The notes beneath the pieces were generated by a model that did not search any database, was not told the DNA's origin, and was given only the letters and a program-made list of their open reading frames with translations. A program made the position numbers and the translations under genes. A stretch of DNA of 64,000 nucleotides from CAISGS01 sp044376615. GTDB taxonomy: Bacteria; Pseudomonadota; Alphaproteobacteria; Caulobacterales; Caulobacteraceae. Location of the stretch: assembly GCA_044376615.1 (NCBI GenBank), contig JBILKO010000001.1:1-64000 (forward strand), in the 5' to 3' direction. The first letter of the stretch is position 1. Every line of letters starts with the position of its first letter. Positions 8,118 through 17,129 of this stretch are shown here, piece by piece.

Positions 8118-8899
8118 GGCTCCCAGCCCAGATCGGCCTGGCCACGCAATATGGCCTCGGTCTTGGCGGTGTGCTGTCCAGTGGACCTATCATGCAGCAC
8201 CAGGGCGGGCAGCAGGACCAAGGGGGCCTTACCGGTCTTGATCGCCTGCACCAGGACCCGCTTGGCCGGGGTGTCACTAAAGGGCTGGACCGGGCGGATA
8301 CGGATGCTCCCGGCCTTGGGGGCGAGTAGGCCTAAAATATCGCCCAACCGGTCGGCGCGGTGGATTAGGGTGAGGGTGCCGCCCTCGCGCACGCTCTTGA
8401 GCAAAAAGCCGGTCCAGGCCTCTAATCCATCATCGGCCATATAGGCGCCCAGGCGACTGGCATCTGGGCTGCGCAAGGTGCCAGGATCATCGAAAAACGG
8501 CGGATTACAGAGGGCCGCATCGAACGGCTCTAGGTCCAGCGCCTTGAGGCTGGTCGGCAGGGCGGCATTGATGATCTGGACCCGGTCTTGCAGGGCATTG
8601 AGGGCAATATTGGTCTGGCCAAGGTCGGCAGCGACCCGGTCGCGCTCAATCCCGACAAATTGGTTATGGGGCCTGCGAAACGCCGCCGCAAGCAAGGCCC
8701 CGCCCACGCCGCAGCCTGCCTCGATCACCCGCGCTTGCGGCCCTGAGTCGCAGGCGGCGGCCAAGAGGGCCGCATCAAGGCCTGCCCGGTAACCGACCTT
8801 GGGTTGGCGCAGCACGACTTTTCCGCCAAGCACAGTGTCCTGAGACCAGTTTGGCCCTATATCTTCGGTTGAGCCTGGGTTCAGATCAGATTGGGGCAT
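8114..8899 (-). CDS. TrmN6-like methyltransferase (tRNA1(Val) adenine-37 N6 family)
   Basis: A 261-residue Rossmann-fold SAM-dependent methyltransferase. Seen: the SAM-binding loop EAGCGVGG (60-67), FVGIERD (81-87) ending strand 2, and the NPPF signature (132-135) characteristic of N6-adenine or N5-glutamine methyltransferases. The N-terminal GGKVVLRQPKVGYRAGLDAALLA matches the YfiC/TrmN6 group, which modifies A37 of tRNA1(Val) in E. coli; here the exact target is inferred. The start is ATG 8899, since the frame upstream lacks family-like sequence. It is divergent from the polyprenyl synthase gene, 143 bp away. Confidence 0.82.
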   Translation of the reverse strand: MPQSDLNPGSTEDIGPNWSQDTVLGGKVVLRQPKVGYRAGLDAALLAAACDSGPQARVIEAGCGVGGALLAAAFRRPHNQFVGIERDRVAADLGQTNIALNALQDRVQIINAALPTSLKALDLEPFDAALCNPPFFDDPGTLRSPDASRLGAYMADDGLEAWTGFLLKSVREGGTLTLIHRADRLGDILGLLAPKAGSIRIRPVQPFSDTPAKRVLVQAIKTGKAPLVLLPALVLHDRSTGQHTAKTEAILRGQADLGWEP

Positions 8900-9042
8900 G
8901 GCCTGGCCATTTCTAGACTTGTATGGATACAGTCCCTGACCTATCCCGCAAGCCTTGTCCATCGCAACGGGTCTTGGCATATAGGCCCTGTGCTTTGTGA
9001 TCCCTTGAGTTGATTTGCCGCCGCGCAAGCAGGAGCTTGATT

Positions 9043-10059
9043 TTGGACGTTGCCAACGTCGCATCCCGACCGATCGGCTCCGTCGACCGCCTTGTGCGGA
9101 TGGCGGCGCAGGATATGGCGGGTATTGACCGGCTGATCACCCAGCGGATGGATAGTCCCGTTCCGGTGATCCCGGCCTTGGCCGAGCATCTGATATCAGC
9201 CGGCGGTAAGCGTTTGCGGCCACTTTTGACCGTGGCGGCGGCCAGGCTTTGCCATGGGACCGGCCCGGCGCCCGATGGTTATTTAAAGCTCGCCGCAGCG
9301 GTTGAATTTATTCATACCGCCACCTTGCTGCACGATGATGTGGTCGATGGCAGCACGCTGCGCCGGGGCAAGATGGCCGCGCACCTGATCTGGGGCGGGT
9401 CTTCCAGCGTCCTGGTCGGCGATTTTCTGTTTGCGCGGGCCTTCGAGCTCATGGTTGAGACCGGCTCGCTCCGGGCCCTGAACATCCTGGCGCATGCCTC
9501 AAGCGTGATTGCTGAGGGCGAAGTCTTACAACTGACCCGCTCGCATGACCTGACCCTGGATCAGGTCACTTATCTTGAAATCATTCAGTCTAAGACCGCC
9601 GAGCTGTTTGCGGCCGCGGCAGAGGCGGGCGCGGTGGTTGTAGGCGCGAGCGAGGGAAAGGTTCAGGCCCTACGCGGCTTTGGCCTCAATCTCGGCCTGG
9701 CGTTCCAGTTGGCTGATGATGTGCTCGATTATGGTGGCCTGGCATCGGACCTAGGCAAGAATGCCGGCGATGACTTCCGCGAAGGCAAGGTCACCTTGCC
9801 GCTCTTGCTGGCTATGGCCCGCAGCGGTAGCGACGAGGCCAGATTTTGGCAGCGGACCGTTGGCGACCTGGACCAGACTGAAGCGGATTTTGTCCGGGCG
9901 CGGAGCCTGATGGTCGAAACGGGCGCCCTGGAATCCTGCCTAGATCTGGCCATGGATTATGCTGTCCAGGCTAAGGCGGCCCTGTCAGGGTTTGACAATT
10001 CCGATTGGCGCCAATCGCTAGAGGCCTTAGCCGATTTCGCGGTCAGTCGTCTGGCTTGA
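9043..10059 (+). CDS. ispB: Long-chain polyprenyl diphosphate synthase (octaprenyl type)
   Basis: A 338-residue trans-prenyltransferase that extends farnesyl diphosphate with isopentenyl diphosphate, most likely making the ubiquinone side chain. Seen: GGKRLRP (54-60); the first Asp-rich motif DDVVD (98-102); GDFLFARAF; and the second Asp-rich motif DDVLD (225-229) in FQLADDVLDYGG. The start is taken as TTG 9043 because AGGAG sits seven bases before it; an in-frame upstream start at 9010 lacks a ribosome site. Chain length cannot be read reliably by eye. The 3' end overlaps the convergent neighbour by 33 bp. Confidence 0.92.
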   Translation: MDVANVASRPIGSVDRLVRMAAQDMAGIDRLITQRMDSPVPVIPALAEHLISAGGKRLRPLLTVAAARLCHGTGPAPDGYLKLAAAVEFIHTATLLHDDVVDGSTLRRGKMAAHLIWGGSSSVLVGDFLFARAFELMVETGSLRALNILAHASSVIAEGEVLQLTRSHDLTLDQVTYLEIIQSKTAELFAAAAEAGAVVVGASEGKVQALRGFGLNLGLAFQLADDVLDYGGLASDLGKNAGDDFREGKVTLPLLLAMARSGSDEARFWQRTVGDLDQTEADFVRARSLMVETGALESCLDLAMDYAVQAKAALSGFDNSDWRQSLEALADFAVSRLA

Positions 10060-11061
10060 GGCCAGCTTTCGGTCGAGCGCGGTCCATAGGCCGATCGCCG
10101 ATATGAGGCCCAGGCCAAACAACCCTGCCTGCCATCCCGTGGGCGCGCGTTCCGCTAAGCAGCCCGCGACTGTATAGGCCAGCATGATCGCCCAGAACCT
10201 TAGGGCCAGGCCGCCATGGCTTGGTTGAGCCGCCAGATAGCGCTGAAAAACATGGTCCCTATGCGCTTCCCACAGGACCTTGCCTGCACGTTGGCGCTTA
10301 AGTAGCGTCAAAAGCACATCGGTCAGCATCGGCAAACAGGCCATGACGATCGGATAGGGCGACAGGCTTGGGATAGCGGGCTCTGTGCTGGCTAGGACCG
10401 CAAGGCCAGCGACCATAAATCCGGAAAACAGGGCACCGGCATCGCCTTGAAACACCCGGCCCAAGGGCAGGTTCCAGGGCAGGAAGCCAAGGCCCGCCAT
10501 GGCACACGTCAAGGCGGCTAGGGCGAGCCCCGGCTGACCATGGCCAAGACTAAGGGCAGCCTGGCCGAGCAGGACAATGATTGCCGCGCCTGGCGACAGG
10601 CCATTGGCCCCGTCCATGAAATTGAAGGCATTGACCACGACCACGATCCACAGCGCCGTGCCAAGGACCCCGATGATCGGACCAAGATTTAGGGAAAGGC
10701 CCGGCGCTACAGGCAAGCTGTCTACATGCGCGCCGAACAGGGCAAAGGCGAGGGCAAACAGGACCTGGACCCCAAGCTTGATCTTGGGGCCAAGATCGAT
10801 CGCGTCATCCAAGGCACCAAACAGGCCAATGCCGACGGCTAGGGCTAAAAGCACGACCAGACCGGGCATGAACTGGCCCAGCATGACCACACCCAGACAG
10901 GTCCCCACTATGATGCCAAGCCCGGCTGCGGTTGGGGTTGGGGTCTCGTGATTGCGCCTTTGGTCAGGATGATCGACCGGGCCCCAGACAGCCACGAGCG
11001 CGGCGACCACACTGCTGGCCACCGCCGCTGTTATCAGGGCGGGCAGAACCTCGATCAGCAC
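10027..11061 (-). CDS. WecA/MraY-like polyprenyl-phosphate sugar-1-phosphate transferase
   Basis: A 344-residue integral membrane enzyme of the glycosyltransferase 4 family, which moves a sugar-1-phosphate from a UDP-sugar onto undecaprenyl phosphate. Seen: about ten hydrophobic helices, DDAID (85-89), NAFNFMDGANGL (144-155), GDAGALF (207-213) and a C-terminal loop HRDHVFQR. The opening DHPDQRRNHETPTPTAAG is typical of WecA-type initiators of O-antigen, exopolysaccharide or enterobacterial-type glycans rather than MraY of peptidoglycan. It lies head-to-tail after an aminotransferase gene (6 bp gap) and tail-to-tail with ispB, a lipid-carrier pathway neighbour. Confidence 0.88.
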   Translation of the reverse strand: MLIEVLPALITAAVASSVVAALVAVWGPVDHPDQRRNHETPTPTAAGLGIIVGTCLGVVMLGQFMPGLVVLLALAVGIGLFGALDDAIDLGPKIKLGVQVLFALAFALFGAHVDSLPVAPGLSLNLGPIIGVLGTALWIVVVVNAFNFMDGANGLSPGAAIIVLLGQAALSLGHGQPGLALAALTCAMAGLGFLPWNLPLGRVFQGDAGALFSGFMVAGLAVLASTEPAIPSLSPYPIVMACLPMLTDVLLTLLKRQRAGKVLWEAHRDHVFQRYLAAQPSHGGLALRFWAIMLAYTVAGCLAERAPTGWQAGLFGLGLISAIGLWTALDRKLASSQTTDREIG

Positions 11062-11067
11062 GCGGCT

Positions 11068-12270
11068 TTATCGCACGGCGGCGCAGAAGCGCTGGATACG
11101 GCTACAGGCGTCTTCCAAAATCTCGTTCGAGGTGGCGTAGGAGATGCGGAAGAATGGCGATAGGCCAAAGGCCTCACCATGCACCACGGCCACACCTTCG
11201 GACTCCAACAGCTCCGCAGCAAAGTCCTCATCGGTCTTGATCACTCGCCCAGATGGCGCGGTCTTGCCAATCAGGCCCTCGCAGGAGGGATAGACATAGA
11301 AGGCTCCCTCAGGCGTTGGGCAATGCAGGCCATTGGACTGGTTGAGCATGGAGACCACCAGATCGCGGCGCTGCTGAAACACCTTGGCCCGGGCAGGGAT
11401 GAAGTCCTGCGGTCCATTTAGGGCTTCAACGGCGGCCCATTGGGCGATCGAGCAGGGGTTGGAGGTCGATTGGCTCATGACCTTGGCCATGGCCTTGATC
11501 AGTTCAACGGGTCCGCCGGCATAGCCAATGCGCCAGCCGGTCATGGAATAGGATTTCGACACCCCATTCATGGTCAAGGTGCGGTCATAAAGCCTAGGCT
11601 CGACCTGGGCGATGGTGGTGAACTCAAAATCGTCATAGATCAGGTGTTCATACATATCGTCAGTGAGGATCCAGACCTGGGGATGACGCAGCAGCACATC
11701 AGCCAAGGCCTTGAGCTCGGCCCGCGTATAGGCCGCGCCCGACGGGTTGGACGGTGAATTCAGGATCAGCCACTTGGTGCGCGGGGTGATAACGGCCTCA
11801 AGATCAGCCGCCTGGACCTTAAAATTGTTTTCGGCCGTCGTCGCAACAAATACGGGCTCACCGCCAGCAAGCAGTACCATGTCGGGATAAGACACCCAAT
11901 AGGGGGCAGGCACGATCACCTCATCACCGGGCGACAGGGTGGCGACCAGAGCATTGTATATGACGGGCTTGCCACCAGGCGAGACATTGATCTGGGCGGG
12001 CGTATAGGTCAGGCCGTTTTCCCGCGCGAACTTGGCGCAGATTGCGGCCTTTAGCTCAGGAATGCCATCAACATCAGTGTATTTGGTCTGGCCGTCCTGG
12101 ATCGCCTTGATGGCGGCGGCCTTGATCGAGTCCGGTGTGTCAAAATCGGGCTCACCTGTGCCCAGCGAAATCACATCCCGGCCTTCGCGGATCAGTTGGC
12201 GGGCCTTGGCCGTCACGGCCATGGTGGGGGACGGCTTGACGCGGCGCAGGGCGAGCGACTCCAGGGACAT
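11068..12270 (-). CDS. aatA: Class I pyridoxal-phosphate aminotransferase (aspartate aminotransferase)
   Basis: A 400-residue fold-type I aminotransferase of the Ib subgroup, expected to interconvert aspartate and oxaloacetate with 2-oxoglutarate/glutamate. Seen: SLGTGEPDFDTP (35-46), SPGGKPVIYN (97-106), NSPSNPSG (171-178) with Asn175, TDDMYEHL (203-210) with Asp204 and Tyr207 at the cofactor, and SKSYSMTGWRIGY (238-250) with the Schiff-base Lys239. The start is ATG 12270 with GGAG ten bases upstream. Some Ib enzymes also act on prephenate, so the specificity is by family only. Confidence 0.93.
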   Translation of the reverse strand: MSLESLALRRVKPSPTMAVTAKARQLIREGRDVISLGTGEPDFDTPDSIKAAAIKAIQDGQTKYTDVDGIPELKAAICAKFARENGLTYTPAQINVSPGGKPVIYNALVATLSPGDEVIVPAPYWVSYPDMVLLAGGEPVFVATTAENNFKVQAADLEAVITPRTKWLILNSPSNPSGAAYTRAELKALADVLLRHPQVWILTDDMYEHLIYDDFEFTTIAQVEPRLYDRTLTMNGVSKSYSMTGWRIGYAGGPVELIKAMAKVMSQSTSNPCSIAQWAAVEALNGPQDFIPARAKVFQQRRDLVVSMLNQSNGLHCPTPEGAFYVYPSCEGLIGKTAPSGRVIKTDEDFAAELLESEGVAVVHGEAFGLSPFFRISYATSNEILEDACSRIQRFCAAVR

Positions 12271-12394
12271 AATCATCTCCAAATCAGAACAGGGCGTCGG
12301 TTTAGACCTAATAGGCCTATTGGCAAAGACCAGACCGGCCGATTCCTGACCAACAGATGCTGATTTGCCGCGCTCAGAAGGCTATAGGAGAGGC

Positions 12395-13135
12395 ATGAGG
12401 TCCCTGGTCCGATTCCTGATGAATATGGATGCCCGCGCCTGGCGCGGCGCGGCCGTGTCCTTCCTATTGCTCGGTGGGGTCGGGATTGTCTTCCTGTTCG
12501 GGGCCCAGGTGCTGGGTTTCAATGGCGAGGCGGCGGTTGAGCAGTGGCTGGGCATGGCCGCGCGAGGTCCCTTGGCCCTGCCGGTTGCGGTGACGGCTTT
12601 TGCGGTCTTGGCCTTTTTGGGCGTGCCGCAATTTGTCTTGATCGCCGCCGCCGTCGTGGCCTTTGGCCCTTGGCTGGGGCTTGTCTATAGCTGGATCGGG
12701 ACCATGGTTTCGGCCATGGTTGGCTTTGGACTGGGGCGCAAGATTGGTGGTCGCGCCATTGCCTCGCTTGGCGGCATTGGCGGCGGCGAGGGCATAGCCA
12801 GCTTTATGGCCCTGGTCGGCCGCAACGGTTTTATGGCCAGCCTGATTGTCCGCCTGGTGCCCTCGGCACCATTCATTGTCGTCAACATGGCCGCAGGCGT
12901 AACGCCGATGCGGTTTCGAGATTTTGTGGCGGGCACGGCGCTGGGCATTATTCCAAAGATTGCCCTGACAGCCTTTGCCGGCAATTCCATCGTACAAGCC
13001 ATGAAGGGCGGCGGCGGTCAGTCCTTGATTCTGCTGGCCTTGGCCGCCGTCATCTGGCTCGCCACCGGTCTAATAGCCCGCCGCTGGATGAAGGCCAAGG
13101 AGGCGAGCCATGATGGTGAAAGCCCGCCGAACTGA
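12395..13135 (+). CDS. VTT/TVP38 (SNARE-associated Golgi, DedA-like) membrane protein
   Basis: A 246-residue membrane protein of the TVP38/TMEM64 branch of the VTT (DedA) superfamily, proposed lipid scramblases or proton-coupled transporters. Seen: an N-terminal helix (about 18-40), several further helices, and the family core VRLVPSAPFIVVNMAAG followed by MRFRDFVAGTALGIIPK. The ATG at 12395 is preceded by AGGAGAGG, which decides the start over an upstream in-frame TTG. It is divergent from the aminotransferase gene. The biological role here is unknown. Confidence 0.85.
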   Translation: MRSLVRFLMNMDARAWRGAAVSFLLLGGVGIVFLFGAQVLGFNGEAAVEQWLGMAARGPLALPVAVTAFAVLAFLGVPQFVLIAAAVVAFGPWLGLVYSWIGTMVSAMVGFGLGRKIGGRAIASLGGIGGGEGIASFMALVGRNGFMASLIVRLVPSAPFIVVNMAAGVTPMRFRDFVAGTALGIIPKIALTAFAGNSIVQAMKGGGGQSLILLALAAVIWLATGLIARRWMKAKEASHDGESPPN

Positions 13136-13218
13136 AATAATTTTGCTGTTGGGCGCTTTTTTGCCGGGTTTAACGCAATAGGCTTGCCGTAATCGCGTTT
13201 CACCGCTACACACTTCGC

Positions 13219-13305
13219 ATGTTCATTTGTCTTACCAGGACTGATCGCGCCGCCCTATTGGGGCTTGGCGGGCTTATGGGGCTTAGTCGCCCCTGGGCGT
13301 CCTAG
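13219..13305 (+). CDS. Candidate leucine-rich leader peptide upstream of leuA
   Basis: A 28-codon reading frame with an ATG start and TAG stop sits 87 bp before leuA. It is rich in leucine: codons 13, 14, 16, 19 and 22 are CTA, TTG, CTT, CTT and CTT in AALLGLGGLMGL, plus Leu5. Downstream (13331-13365) lies a stem interrupted by one bulge. This layout fits a ribosome-mediated attenuator responding to charged leucine tRNA. CTA and TTG leucine codons, usually rare in GC-rich genomes, occur side by side. The start has no strong Shine-Dalgarno and I cannot test conservation, so this is a candidate only. Confidence 0.45.
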   Translation: MFICLTRTDRAALLGLGGLMGLSRPWAS

Positions 13306-13330
13306 GGCCTGCGCGCAAGATCGCAGCCGG

Positions 13331-13365
13331 ACGTTCAGGGGATTTTTAGAACCAACCCCTAACGT
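13331..13365 (+). promoter_or_regulatory. Stem-loop in the leuA leader
   Basis: The segments 13331-13341 and 13356-13365 are complementary over ten pairs with one bulged C; the loop contains TTTTT. It lies between the candidate leader peptide and leuA (13393). It could be the attenuator or the antiterminator arm. There is no T-run immediately after the stem, so a Rho-independent terminator is not clear. Confidence 0.4.
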
Positions 13366-13392
13366 CTCAATCTTATCTTAAGAGCTTTTCCC

Positions 13393-14979
13393 ATGACCGC
13401 CTCAATCACCAATCCCGCAGCCCCGATCATCGGCGCGCGCGAAAACGTCATTATCTTCGACACCACCATGCGCGATGGGGAGCAGTCCCCTGGCGCCTCC
13501 ATGAGCCTGGACGAGAAGCTGGAACTCGCCAAAATCCTGGAAGACATGGGCGTTGACGTCATTGAGGCGGGCTTTCCCATTGCCTCCAATGGCGACTTCG
13601 AAGCCGTCCGCGAGATCGCCAAGATCGTCAAGAACAGCACGATTGCTGGCCTGTGCCGCGCCCATCCGATGGATATTGACCGATGCGCCGAGGCCCTAAA
13701 GCCCGCTGCCCGTGGCCGTATCCATGTCGTGATCGCCACCAGCGACCTGCATATGAAGCACAAGCTGCAGATGGAACCGGAGCAGGTGCTGGAAGCGATT
13801 AGCCGCACCGTCACCCATGCCCGCAATCTGCGTGATGATGTCGAATGGTCGGCCGAGGACGCGACCCGCAGCGACCGCCAGTTCCTGCGCCGTGCGGTTG
13901 AGGCCGCGATCAAGGCTGGAGCCACCACGATCAATCTGCCCGATACGGTCGGCTATACCTATCCATCTGAATATGCCGACCTGTTCAGCTGGATGACCCA
14001 AAATGTTGAGGGTGCCGACCGGGTCGTCTTCTCAACCCATTGCCATAATGATCTGGGCCTGGCCGTGGCCAATAGTCTGGCGGGCGTCCAGGGCGGCGCA
14101 AGGCAGGTAGAATGCGCGATCAACGGTCTGGGTGAGCGGGCGGGTAATGCGGCCCTAGAAGAAATCGTTATGGCGCTGAAGGTGCGGGCTGATCGCCTGC
14201 CCTATCATACGGGTATCGATACCACCCATATTACCCGCGCCAGCCGCTATGTCTCGGCGATTACCGGGTTTGCGGTCCAGTACAATAAGGCCATCGTCGG
14301 CAAGAATGCCTTTGCGCATGAAAGCGGCATTCACCAGGACGGCATGCTGAAGAACCGCGAAACCTATGAAATCATGACCCCGGAATCGGTGGGCCAAGCC
14401 CCGTCTAGCCTTGTTATGGGCAAGCATTCCGGCAGCCATGCCTTTAAGGCCAAGCTGAAGGATCTGGGCTATGAGCTGGGTCAGAATGCGCTGAAAGAGG
14501 CCTTTGTCCGGTTCAAGGACCTGGCTGACCGCAAAAAACATGTCTATGACGACGATATTATCGCTCTGGTCGATGACGCCTTGGCGCGCGGCGGAGAGCG
14601 TATCCGCGTGACGCATCTGCGGGTCATGGCCGGGACGGAGGGCCAGTCGGCTGAACTTACCCTGGATGTCGAGGGCACCGAACATAGCGCCACCGCGACG
14701 GGCGACGGCCCTGTCGATGCCGTCTTCAACGCAATTCACATGATCGTGCCGCATGAGGCTGTGCTGCGCTTGTTCCAGGTGCATGCCGTGACCGAAGGCA
14801 CCGACGCCCAGGCCCAGGTCTCGGTGCGGCTAGAAGACGATGGCCGCATTGCCACCGGTCAGGCGGCGGATACCGACACCCTGACCGCCTCGGCCAAGGC
14901 CTATGTCAATGCCTTGAACAATCTCATGGCCCGCAAGCAAAAGTCGGCGCCCGAGCCCATGAGCGCGGTCGGTAGCTAG
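13393..14979 (+). CDS. leuA: 2-isopropylmalate synthase
   Basis: A 528-residue LeuA, the first committed enzyme of leucine synthesis, condensing acetyl-CoA with 2-oxoisovalerate. Seen: FDTTMRDGEQSPG (22-34) with Arg27 and metal-ligand Asp28, NLPDTVGY (181-188), and the HCHND metal motif (216-220) in the TIM barrel. The allosteric LeuA dimer domain fills roughly residues 395-520, so leucine feedback inhibition is expected. Length and domain order are normal. A candidate leucine leader lies upstream and a terminator follows, so it looks monocistronic. Confidence 0.97.
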   Translation: MTASITNPAAPIIGARENVIIFDTTMRDGEQSPGASMSLDEKLELAKILEDMGVDVIEAGFPIASNGDFEAVREIAKIVKNSTIAGLCRAHPMDIDRCAEALKPAARGRIHVVIATSDLHMKHKLQMEPEQVLEAISRTVTHARNLRDDVEWSAEDATRSDRQFLRRAVEAAIKAGATTINLPDTVGYTYPSEYADLFSWMTQNVEGADRVVFSTHCHNDLGLAVANSLAGVQGGARQVECAINGLGERAGNAALEEIVMALKVRADRLPYHTGIDTTHITRASRYVSAITGFAVQYNKAIVGKNAFAHESGIHQDGMLKNRETYEIMTPESVGQAPSSLVMGKHSGSHAFKAKLKDLGYELGQNALKEAFVRFKDLADRKKHVYDDDIIALVDDALARGGERIRVTHLRVMAGTEGQSAELTLDVEGTEHSATATGDGPVDAVFNAIHMIVPHEAVLRLFQVHAVTEGTDAQAQVSVRLEDDGRIATGQAADTDTLTASAKAYVNALNNLMARKQKSAPEPMSAVGS

Positions 14980-14985
14980 GCCCTA

Positions 14986-15029
14986 AGCGCCCCGTTTGTA
15001 AAACGGGCGGGGCGTTCGTTTCCCTTTTT
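14986..15029 (+). terminator. Rho-independent terminator after leuA
   Basis: A 7-bp stem, CCCGTTT (14991-14997) with AAACGGG (15001-15007), has a three-base loop. GC-rich flanks can extend or re-pair the stem. T-rich DNA follows, ending in TTTTT near 15025-15029. Confidence 0.7.
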
Positions 15030-15050
15030 GTCAGATTGGTCGGGTTCCGT

Positions 15051-15932
15051 ATGATCTGGATACCCATAACGATTGGCGCGACCGCGCTTCAAGTGGCGCG
15101 CAATGCGGTACAGCGCAGTCTGCTGGGCGTTGCTGGCCCATGGGGCGCGACCCTGGTCCGGTTCCTGTTTGGCCTACCCTTTACATTGGTCTTTGTCGGC
15201 GTGGCAAAGCTGGTTTGGCCGCAGGCGCAGGGTCATTTTGGCCTCTATTATCTCGCCGCCTGCGCGATTGGGGCCACAGCCCAGATGACCGCGACGGCGG
15301 CCCTCTTGGTGTCAATGCAGAAATCGAGCTTTGCCATTGGCACCGCCTTTCAACAAAGCTCGTTGCTCTTTACCGCCCTGGTGGGTGCCTTGATCTTTCA
15401 TGACCATATGAGCGCCGCGGCCTGGGGCGGCGTCCTGGTCGCCACCGCAGGCCTGACCTATCTGTCCTGGCCAAAACAGATGGAAGGCATACGCGACTGG
15501 AGCCCGGCGGTCTTGGGCCTTTTGTCCGGCGCCATATTTGCGGTTTCAGCCAACGCCTTTCGCCAGGCTGGCCTTGCTTTTGATCCTAAACACGTCGTGG
15601 TCTCGGCCCTGGTGACATTGGTCGTGGTTCAGGCCATGCAATCGGTGGCTCTGACCCTTATTCTGGCGGTGGTTGATCGCGGTGCCCTGCGCGGCGTCAT
15701 TCGAGCCTGGCGTTCGTCCTTGGGGGCAGGGTTTTTTGGCGCTGGGGCCTCCGCCCTTTGGTTCACTGCCCTAACCATGAGCCCAGCTGCCCCCGTCCGC
15801 GCCGTTGGGGTCGTAGAAATGCCCATGGCAGCCCTGGTTGGCCGGCGCTTGTTTAAGGAGCGACTAAGCCTGGCCCAGATCCTCGCTGGAACCGTAACGG
15901 CGATCGGGGTGATTTTGGCGGCGGTCGGCTAG
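15051..15932 (+). CDS. EamA/DMT family transporter
   Basis: A 293-residue inner-membrane protein with about ten hydrophobic helices in two similar halves, the drug/metabolite transporter (EamA) plan. Seen: the FRFLFGLPF-like segment of the first half and a second half ending in VGVVEMPMAALVGRRLFKERL, the usual conserved loop before the last helix pair. The start is ATG 15051; an in-frame TTG at 15036 is possible. It stands alone between the leuA terminator and the mreB promoter region. Substrates of such carriers cannot be predicted from sequence. Confidence 0.85.
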   Translation: MIWIPITIGATALQVARNAVQRSLLGVAGPWGATLVRFLFGLPFTLVFVGVAKLVWPQAQGHFGLYYLAACAIGATAQMTATAALLVSMQKSSFAIGTAFQQSSLLFTALVGALIFHDHMSAAAWGGVLVATAGLTYLSWPKQMEGIRDWSPAVLGLLSGAIFAVSANAFRQAGLAFDPKHVVVSALVTLVVVQAMQSVALTLILAVVDRGALRGVIRAWRSSLGAGFFGAGASALWFTALTMSPAAPVRAVGVVEMPMAALVGRRLFKERLSLAQILAGTVTAIGVILAAVG

Positions 15933-16060
15933 GGCCGTTCATCTTGGGCGATTAAGGGCTCTGATGGACTAAACCAGTTGAAAAGCCTTGAATTAAACGC
16001 TTTTGCAGGGCACACCCAAGAGCTTGTAAGTCCCCCATCCTCCTCCGTTTAAGGCCCATC

Positions 16061-17104
16061 ATGTTCTCGTCACTTTTCGGCATGGTTTCCAACGATATTG
16101 CCATTGATCTCGGCACCGCTAACACCTTGATCTATATGCGCGGCAAGGGGATTGTCCTGAACGAGCCATCGGTGGTTGCGCTGCGCACGGTTGGTGGCCG
16201 CAAGGTCGTGCATGCCGTCGGCATTGAGGCCAAGCAGATGCTGGGCCGCACCCCAGGCCATATGGAGGCGATCCGTCCCATGCGTGACGGTGTGATTGCG
16301 GATTTCGAAGTCGCTGAAGAAATGATCAAGCACTTCATTCGCAAGGTCCATAATCGCAACAGCTTTGTGAACCCAAAGGTCATTGTTTGCGTGCCATCGG
16401 GCGCGACAGCGGTCGAGCGCCGCGCGATCAATGATAGCTGCCTGAATGCCTCGGCCCGCCGGGTCGGCCTGATTGATGAGCCCATGGCCGCAGCGATTGG
16501 CGCGGGCCTGCCGATCCATGAGCCTACGGGGTCGATGATTGTCGATATCGGCGGTGGTACGACCGAGGTCGCGGTCTTGTCCTTGTCCGGCATTGTTTAT
16601 TCGCGTTCGGTTCGAGTTGGCGGCGACAAGATGGATGAGGCGATCATTTCCTATATGCGCCGTCACCATAATCTGCTGATCGGTGAAACAACCGCCGAGC
16701 GGATAAAGAAGGAAATTGGCACAGCGCGGGCCCCGGCCGATGGCGAAGGCCTAACAATCGATATCAAGGGCCGTGACCTGATGCAGGGTGTGCCACGCGA
16801 GGTCAAGATGAGCGAGCGCCAGGCGGCCGATGCTCTGGCCGAACCCGTCAGCCAGATCGTTGAAGCGATCAAGGTCGCGCTCGAGGCAACGCCGCCTGAA
16901 CTGGCTTCGGACATTTCCGATAAGGGCATTATGCTGACAGGTGGCGGCGCCTTGCTGCGCGGTCTGGACCTGGAGATTCGCGATCACACCGGCCTGCCGG
17001 CCATGGTCGCTGACGATCCCTTATCCTGCGTTGCCTTGGGCTGCGGCAAGGTCTTGGAGCACCCGCGTTGGATGAAGGGCATACTTGAATCGTCCATGTC
17101 CTAG
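16061..17104 (+). CDS. mreB: Rod shape-determining protein MreB
   Basis: A 347-residue bacterial actin that polymerises under the inner membrane and guides lateral cell-wall synthesis. Seen: IDLGTANTLIY (15-25), the phosphate 1 loop; VIVCVPSGATAVERRAI; DIGGGTTEVAVLS, the phosphate 2 loop; and TGGGALLRGLD near the C-terminus for adenosine binding. The N-terminal MFSSLFGMVS is a short amphipathic membrane anchor. Length is canonical. It heads the mreB-mreC-mreD-mrdA-rodA operon, with mreC 25 bp downstream. Confidence 0.98.
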   Translation: MFSSLFGMVSNDIAIDLGTANTLIYMRGKGIVLNEPSVVALRTVGGRKVVHAVGIEAKQMLGRTPGHMEAIRPMRDGVIADFEVAEEMIKHFIRKVHNRNSFVNPKVIVCVPSGATAVERRAINDSCLNASARRVGLIDEPMAAAIGAGLPIHEPTGSMIVDIGGGTTEVAVLSLSGIVYSRSVRVGGDKMDEAIISYMRRHHNLLIGETTAERIKKEIGTARAPADGEGLTIDIKGRDLMQGVPREVKMSERQAADALAEPVSQIVEAIKVALEATPPELASDISDKGIMLTGGGALLRGLDLEIRDHTGLPAMVADDPLSCVALGCGKVLEHPRWMKGILESSMS

Positions 17105-17129
17105 TTCGGACGGGCGAGGGAGCTAGCGC

